Source of the DNA: Pelomicrobium methylotrophicum
Lineage (GTDB): Bacteria; Pseudomonadota; Gammaproteobacteria; Burkholderiales; UBA6910
DNA length: 64,000 nucleotides
Direction of reading: 5' to 3'
Assembly: GCF_008014345.1 (NCBI RefSeq)
Contig: NZ_VPFL01000013.1
Location: forward strand, 1 to 64,000
A program made the translations under genes and the position numbers. How positions within the stretch are numbered: position 1 is the first letter of the stretch; every line of letters starts with the position of its first letter. The notes beneath the pieces were generated by a model that was given only the letters and a program-made list of their open reading frames with translations, was not told the origin of the DNA and made no database searches. Positions 59,778-64,000 of the stretch are shown here, piece after piece.

Positions 59778-60980
59778 TCAGCCCAAAAGCCGCTTGAACG
59801 AGGCCTCGAGCGCTTTGTATAGCCGATCCGCCGAGGCGAGCGGCTGCCGAAACTTTGGGTAAGACGGCGCATTGCCGTGCACGAGCGCATTGCGCAGATT
59901 TTTCAGCATCCAGTAGGCCTCTCTTTGCCGGTCTTCGTGTTGGCCGGCCTGGAGCTCCTGCTCGAAGGTCTCGAAGGCAACCTCCCGACCTTCCTTGAAT
60001 TGCTGAGGATCGAGCCCGCGTTCGAGACACTGGCGGCTGACGAACGCCTCCCAGCCGAAGATGGCCGCGCGCAGATAATCGCCGCGCGCGAGATACTGGT
60101 AGGCGAGTTTGCGTTGATGCTCGGCGAGGTCGGCACCGCGGACCCAGGCGAGGCGTTCGGCTAGCCGCTTCTGGAAGATGCCCGAGGCGCCGGGCAGGCT
60201 CGTCTCGAGCTGCGGGAGGAAGGTGAGAAGCTTGCGCCTTGCGTCGGCGAGATTCTGCGTCTGCTCGTGAAAGGCCGCCTCTTCGAGACAGGCCGTCTTG
60301 TCGGCGGGGACGCCGTCGGCCGCAAGCAGCGGCGCGAAGACGCCGTAATGCCCGGTGGCATCGTAGCGGTCGAGGGCATCCACCCAGCGTTGAATGGCAA
60401 GCAGCCCATCGAGCCGCAGCACGAGCGCCACACCCCCTTCGGTCATCTCAAGCGCCCCGTACCAGATGCCCTCGATTTCGAGCTTGCCCACGCGCTCGAG
60501 CATGAAGGCGGACACCAGGCCGAGCATGCTCAAGTGCCTGAACGCATGGGTGAGATCGAAACTCACCTTCCCGCTCGGCACCGCCTCGGCGACGGTTTCT
60601 AGAATGGCACGCTGCTCCGGGGCGTTCCTTCCGTAAGGAATGAGCCGCGGGAGCACCTCCATGCCGACGGCCCGGCTGAGCAACGGTTGCAGCCGGTCCA
60701 AAAGTCCTTGATCCACCCTCGCCGCCGGTTCGGCATCGAGGAGCGCAAGCCGCGCCTCTTCTTCCTCTCCCTCGACCGCGAGGTTTTCCACGAACACCCC
60801 CCACATGCTGCCTGCGGTTCCGAGAACCACGAGCCGCTGTGGGGCGAGCTGCTCGGCAAGCGCCAACCCAAAAAAGGCCGTCTCGCGCTCGTGCCCGCCC
60901 GGAAAGCGGTAACGCGCGCTACGATAGCCGGTCTTCGGATCGTCGCGGCCTTTGCCGAGAAAAGTCACCAGCGAATGCAT
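59778..60980 (-). CDS. csx1: Csx1-type CARF-HEPN ribonuclease
   Basis: A 400-residue stand-alone effector. The CARF domain (1-190) has MHSLVTFLGKGRDD and FDLTHAFRHLSMLG (141-154) for cyclic oligoadenylate. The C-terminal HEPN motif RNALVH (363-368) should cut RNA non-specifically once activated. The frame extends to 61067, but Met at 60980 begins the CARF strand. It differs from the csx1-csx16 fusion in sequence and lacks a Csx16 part. It is divergent from a VapBC module across 104 nt. Confidence 0.9.
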   Translation of the reverse strand: MHSLVTFLGKGRDDPKTGYRSARYRFPGGHERETAFFGLALAEQLAPQRLVVLGTAGSMWGVFVENLAVEGEEEEARLALLDAEPAARVDQGLLDRLQPLLSRAVGMEVLPRLIPYGRNAPEQRAILETVAEAVPSGKVSFDLTHAFRHLSMLGLVSAFMLERVGKLEIEGIWYGALEMTEGGVALVLRLDGLLAIQRWVDALDRYDATGHYGVFAPLLAADGVPADKTACLEEAAFHEQTQNLADARRKLLTFLPQLETSLPGASGIFQKRLAERLAWVRGADLAEHQRKLAYQYLARGDYLRAAIFGWEAFVSRQCLERGLDPQQFKEGREVAFETFEQELQAGQHEDRQREAYWMLKNLRNALVHGNAPSYPKFRQPLASADRLYKALEASFKRLLG

Positions 60981-61034
60981 CACGCCTTTTCTTTCGAAAG
61001 CAGGATGGCTGCAGCGGGCAAGAATGCAGGACAC

Positions 61035-61080
61035 TTGTCCCGATTCGCGAATCGCCCTAAAATACACATTGGGAGGTGTA
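61035..61080 (+). promoter_or_regulatory. VapBC promoter with palindromic operators
   Basis: TTGTCC (61035-61040) and TAAAAT (61058-61063) form a -35/-10 pair with 17-bp spacing. Between them is a perfect 14-bp palindrome, CGATTCGCGAATCG (61041-61054). TACAC (61063-61067) and GTGTA (61076-61080) flank the ribosome site. This is a textbook layout for an autoregulated antitoxin promoter, next to the divergent csx1 start. Confidence 0.65.
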
Positions 61081-61084
61081 TAGC

Positions 61085-61300
61085 ATGCGTACCAACATCG
61101 TGCTCGATGACCGGATCGTCAAGGAAGCGATGCGCCTGACCGGCGTCAAGACTAAACGCGAGGTCGTGGATCGCGCCCTGCGCGAGCTGGTAGCCCGCCG
61201 CAAGCAAAGCGCTCTGCGCGAGCTGGCGGGGCGCGACCTGATCGATCCGGCCTATGACGTGCGCGCGGTGCGGGCCGGGATGAATCGTGATTCTCGTTGA
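61085..61300 (+). CDS. vapB: VapB antitoxin
   Basis: A 71-residue antitoxin of the VapB type II group: MRTNIVLDDRIVKEAMRLTG and KTKREVVDRALRELVARRK form the DNA-binding ribbon-helix-helix, with a short C-terminal toxin-binding tail. The start at 61085 follows GGGAGG; 61076 is in frame. vapC overlaps by 14 nt. Confidence 0.92.
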   Translation: MRTNIVLDDRIVKEAMRLTGVKTKREVVDRALRELVARRKQSALRELAGRDLIDPAYDVRAVRAGMNRDSR

Positions 61301-61682
61301 CACGTCCGTCTGGATCGACTGGTTGCGGCGCAAAGCTACTGCAGCCGCGCGCGCGCTCGACCAGCTTCTCGACCAGGAGGACCTCGCTTTGGCCCCGGTC
61401 GTTTTGCAGGAGTTGCTCCAAGGAGCGCGCGGCCCCCGGGAGTTGGAAGTGCTGCGATCGCACTTCGCTTCGTTACCGATGTTGCAGGCGAGCGTGGACA
61501 CGTACGCGGCGGCGGGCGCCCTGTATGCTCGCTGCCGCTGGGAGGGTTTCACCCCGTGCAGCCCCCACGATTGCCTGATCGCGTGCCTCGCCATCGAGCA
61601 CAGAGCGGCTTTGTTGCACGATGATCGGGATTTCGAGTCGTTGGCCCGCGTCGAGCCGAAACTCAGGCTCGTTGCAGTCTGA
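61287..61682 (+). CDS. vapC: VapC toxin (PIN-domain ribonuclease)
   Basis: A 131-residue PIN toxin that probably cleaves a tRNA or rRNA. Acidic residues: Asp5 (ILVDTSVWIDWL), Glu in VVLQELLQGAR, Asp in SPHDCLIACLA and LLHDDRDFESLA. It starts with GTG within vapB. It ends 30 nt from the convergent stop of the CARF gene. No lesions are visible. Confidence 0.92.
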   Translation: MILVDTSVWIDWLRRKATAAARALDQLLDQEDLALAPVVLQELLQGARGPRELEVLRSHFASLPMLQASVDTYAAAGALYARCRWEGFTPCSPHDCLIACLAIEHRAALLHDDRDFESLARVEPKLRLVAV

Positions 61683-61712
61683 GCGGCAGGCAAGCCGCTC
61701 CAGGCGGAAAGT

Positions 61713-62993
61713 CTATCCGCTGCGGCGGGTCGTCGTTTGTCGCTCATGGCGCGCCAATCGCTTGCTTTTCGTACCACGCGCCGACTCGGCCTCCTGCGCT
61801 CTGCAAGCCCTGCTTGCTGCCTCGGGGGAGAAGCCGGATGGCGTATCGTCGATGGCCGTGAAATGGATGGACTTGGGAGGCAGTTTGAGGCGATAGCGTT
61901 TAGGCCGCCTCCCTTCGCCGTGAATCAAGTACGGGCGAGCGGAAACATCCAGGGCGCGGGTCAATAGCTTCTTGAGCTTGGAATTGCGCTCGAGAAAGTC
62001 GTCCTTGCTCATACCTTTGGCGTAACGCTTTACGGTCGTCTCGTCGTCCCCCATCGGGCCGAGAATCGTCCGATATTCGCGCAGGTACGCCTCGGCGTAC
62101 TCCTTTTCTGGAACGCCATCCTTTGGGCAAGCGAGGGGCTCGCGGCCCTCGGCGGCGCGCCTCGCGAACCAGGCAAGAAAAGCAAGATCCGCAGGCGGTA
62201 GCGGTACGATCCTCCCGCCGGCCCGGATACACCGGCCATCGAGATCGATCACCAGCTCGGGAGGCCCAAGCATCTCCTGAGCCGCCGCCACCACCTCGCT
62301 GAAGCGCGCGGCGCCCGCGAGCAGCCGCCCGGGTAATCCGTGGCGCAGGCGGACGAAGGGAATGTCGGCCAATGTGACTTTGGCATCCCGGGCATCGATG
62401 GGCCGGTTTTCCGGCGGATGGGTGTAAATCACACGACTGTAAGGCGTGGGGTAATAAAACTCCTGATTCGATTCGTACGGCGTGGACACGAGCACGTGGG
62501 ATAGCCGGTCCTGGGGCCTGCCGTAGAGGGAAAGTGCATAGCCCGCGTAGTAACCCATGGTCTTACGTCCGCCAGCGATGGACACATGGAGCGCCACTTC
62601 TTCCGAGGCCGTGAGCTGGCGAATGCGCTCGGTCAGGAAGTCCGCCACCCGCTCATTGTCCTCTTGCGTGCGAATGTCCTCCAGCGCACCGCCTTCCGGC
62701 CCGCTCAGCACATGAATACGCGTTTCATCGAAAGCGATCCCCTTGAGCTTGTAATCCAGACACAGGCGATGGAACCAGCCGGGATCCTTCGAAAGGAGCG
62801 TAAGGCGCGCCCGCTCGGCGCCTTCGGCCGTGGTGATCAGGTGCACTTCGGTGGGGACGAAGGCCGGCCTGCCCTCAGGCCTCACCGCGAGGGCATAGAG
62901 CGTCTCCGTCACCACCTGGGGCGAAAGCCCGGTCACCGCCAGCAGGATGCGGCGCGGGTAACGGTCGGGGCGCATCGGATCAATTTCGCTCAT
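61713..62993 (-). CDS. CARF protein of the NE0113 (TIGR02584/Csm6-like) family
   Basis: A 426-residue protein of the Cas_NE0113 family. RILLAVTGLSPQVVTETLYAL (15-35) and HVSIAGGRKTMGYYAG (136-151) are the two CARF signatures of the Csm6 branch. The C-terminal half (about 230-390) lacks a HEPN R-x4-H motif and looks helical or winged-helix-like (KRYAKGMSKDDFLERNSKLKKLL). Family members have been annotated as ring nucleases, so it may degrade the signal or act as a signal-responsive regulator; I cannot decide. It overlaps cas6 by 14 nt. Confidence 0.85.
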   Translation of the reverse strand: MSEIDPMRPDRYPRRILLAVTGLSPQVVTETLYALAVRPEGRPAFVPTEVHLITTAEGAERARLTLLSKDPGWFHRLCLDYKLKGIAFDETRIHVLSGPEGGALEDIRTQEDNERVADFLTERIRQLTASEEVALHVSIAGGRKTMGYYAGYALSLYGRPQDRLSHVLVSTPYESNQEFYYPTPYSRVIYTHPPENRPIDARDAKVTLADIPFVRLRHGLPGRLLAGAARFSEVVAAAQEMLGPPELVIDLDGRCIRAGGRIVPLPPADLAFLAWFARRAAEGREPLACPKDGVPEKEYAEAYLREYRTILGPMGDDETTVKRYAKGMSKDDFLERNSKLKKLLTRALDVSARPYLIHGEGRRPKRYRLKLPPKSIHFTAIDDTPSGFSPEAASRACRAQEAESARGTKSKRLARHERQTTTRRSG

Positions 62994-63978
62994 CGCCGGA
63001 CAATGTCGCAGAAATTTTTACCTCGCGGGCAACTTGCAAGCTTGCGAGGGTGTAGTGCCCGAGGCCCATGGTCGCGCCCGCACCGGCATGGGTCCACTGC
63101 CCCAGCCACAGGTAAGGCCAGAAGGGCGCGAGGTCTTGGCCGTCGATGTCGATCCGCCCCACCAGGCCGCCCAACCGCATGAGGGTTTTTTGACGCGCCG
63201 AATATCGAGTCCAGTCCTTCCAAGCGAGCTCGCTTCGGGTCGCGATCGTCTCGGCGTGAGTCACCAACGCCTTGAAATCGGTCTCGAGCGGCGTATCGGT
63301 ATGAAAGTAGGTGAGCATGGAGATCCGGCGCAGTAGGTTGCGGAATAAGTCCGAGAAGCGGAACTCCGCGGCGCCCACGTGGCGCCCGTCGCGTTTGATG
63401 CGCAGGGGTGTATGCAGGTGGATGGTGATCGCCGGGGGCACGGGAGGCACTGGGACCGGCAAGGGTGGAAGGGGCGCGAGCACTCCGCCCTCCTCGTAAA
63501 TTTTTGTCCAGGCGCTGGAGCCCGGCGCCTCCTCCTGGCACACGTGCCGGAGCATCAACCGATTGCCGGCGATCCCCCGCTCGCCCGAGGCAGCGCGCGT
63601 CAAGGCGTACAGAATGGCCGCGAGATGGCGGTTCGCATCGCCGAACAAGGTCAAGAGAAGGCTGACGCGCCCATCGTCGCCGGGCGCAGGTCCCGGACGC
63701 AGCGCAAACGGATGGGGAACGGCTTCGTAGCGACGCATCTTGGCCGCGTCGGGCGGCGGCGGCGTCTGAAAGACGTAGGGATAGAGGCAAGTGCGGTACA
63801 GCGGGCAGCTTTCGCAGCGCCGCTCGCGGGTCACGCAGACAGCGCGTTTGAGCGCATGCCCAAAGGCGCCTCGCCAGGCGGAGCCCGGGAACTCGCCCAG
63901 GGTGACCGGCTTGTCGGCGGCGAACTCCAGCCGATAGGCCCCGATGGGAAGGTGCAGATGGCTCGTCCCCGGCTCCAT
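62980..63978 (-). CDS. cas6: Cas6, CRISPR RNA endoribonuclease
   Basis: A 332-residue Cas6 that cuts the array transcript within each repeat. The N-terminal RAMP fold begins about residue 10, GEFPGSAWRGAFGHALKRAVC is typical, and a four-cysteine cluster (CVTRERRCESCPLYRTC) is common in this Cas6 branch. The C-terminal GLGHYTLASLQ gives the glycine loop. ATG 63978 is chosen; a TTG at 63987 is in frame. It is the first cas gene in the window; others may lie to the right. Confidence 0.88.
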   Translation of the reverse strand: MEPGTSHLHLPIGAYRLEFAADKPVTLGEFPGSAWRGAFGHALKRAVCVTRERRCESCPLYRTCLYPYVFQTPPPPDAAKMRRYEAVPHPFALRPGPAPGDDGRVSLLLTLFGDANRHLAAILYALTRAASGERGIAGNRLMLRHVCQEEAPGSSAWTKIYEEGGVLAPLPPLPVPVPPVPPAITIHLHTPLRIKRDGRHVGAAEFRFSDLFRNLLRRISMLTYFHTDTPLETDFKALVTHAETIATRSELAWKDWTRYSARQKTLMRLGGLVGRIDIDGQDLAPFWPYLWLGQWTHAGAGATMGLGHYTLASLQVAREVKISATLSGDERN

Positions 63979-64000
63979 ATCCCCCAAGCGGCACGGTGAG

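Overview
The window is GC-rich, densely packed bacterial DNA. Gene order and protein types point to a betaproteobacterium that oxidises sulfur compounds and probably fixes CO2. A thiocyanate dehydrogenase locus, a sulfide-dehydrogenase-like cytochrome c, glycolate salvage genes and betaproteobacterial housekeeping blocks (clpS-clpA, dut-coaBC, purMN, hda-pcnB-folK-panBCD) all fit. A relative of Pelomicrobium, a moderately thermophilic thiocyanate oxidiser, is my best guess. It rests on remembered family knowledge, not on a search.

Left (1-10.8 kb): a thiocyanate-oxidation locus. A Tat-exported copper enzyme (861-2402) keeps every metal-centre residue I recall for thiocyanate dehydrogenase. 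It is followed by two FtsX/MacB-type permeases, two ABC ATPases, a one-TM protein, a lipoprotein, and a membrane histidine kinase with an NtrC-type sigma54 activator. A near-consensus -24/-12 promoter and two tandem dyads lie upstream of the enzyme, so the locus appears to carry its own enhancer-dependent switch. A cytochrome c gene is divergent.

Middle (10.8-32.4 kb): core genes for proteolysis (clpA, clpS), cold shock, isocitrate dehydrogenase and isocitrate lyase, dUTPase, CoaBC, RadC, ribosomal proteins L28 and L33, a fatty-acid desaturase, RsmB, purine synthesis, Hda, poly(A) polymerase, folate and pantothenate synthesis. From 32.5 to 41.3 kb comes a glycolate/glyoxylate block: glxR-hyi-gcl on the minus strand, divergent from a GntR regulator and glcDEF. 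This fits salvage of 2-phosphoglycolate made by RuBisCO.

Right (41.4-64 kb): a type III-B (Cmr) CRISPR-Cas locus, almost all on the minus strand. In transcription order it runs cas6, CARF protein, csx1, cmr1, cas10/cmr2, cmr3, cmr4, cmr5, cmr6, csx1-csx16 fusion, a lipoprotein gene, cas2, cas1, a degenerate cas1, a second cas2, leader, array. Three plus-strand toxin-antitoxin modules split the effector operon, each in the same orientation; one toxin is broken. The array has 34 full 37-nt repeats. It contains a spacer made largely of repeat sequence, several hairpin spacers, a spacer carrying a tRNA T-arm, and a 1,413-nt piece of a phage-type gene sitting exactly between two repeats. The most novel-looking parts are the cas2-cas1-cas1'-cas2' adaptation cassette, the csx1-csx16 fusion, the toxin-antitoxin layout and the phage fragment.
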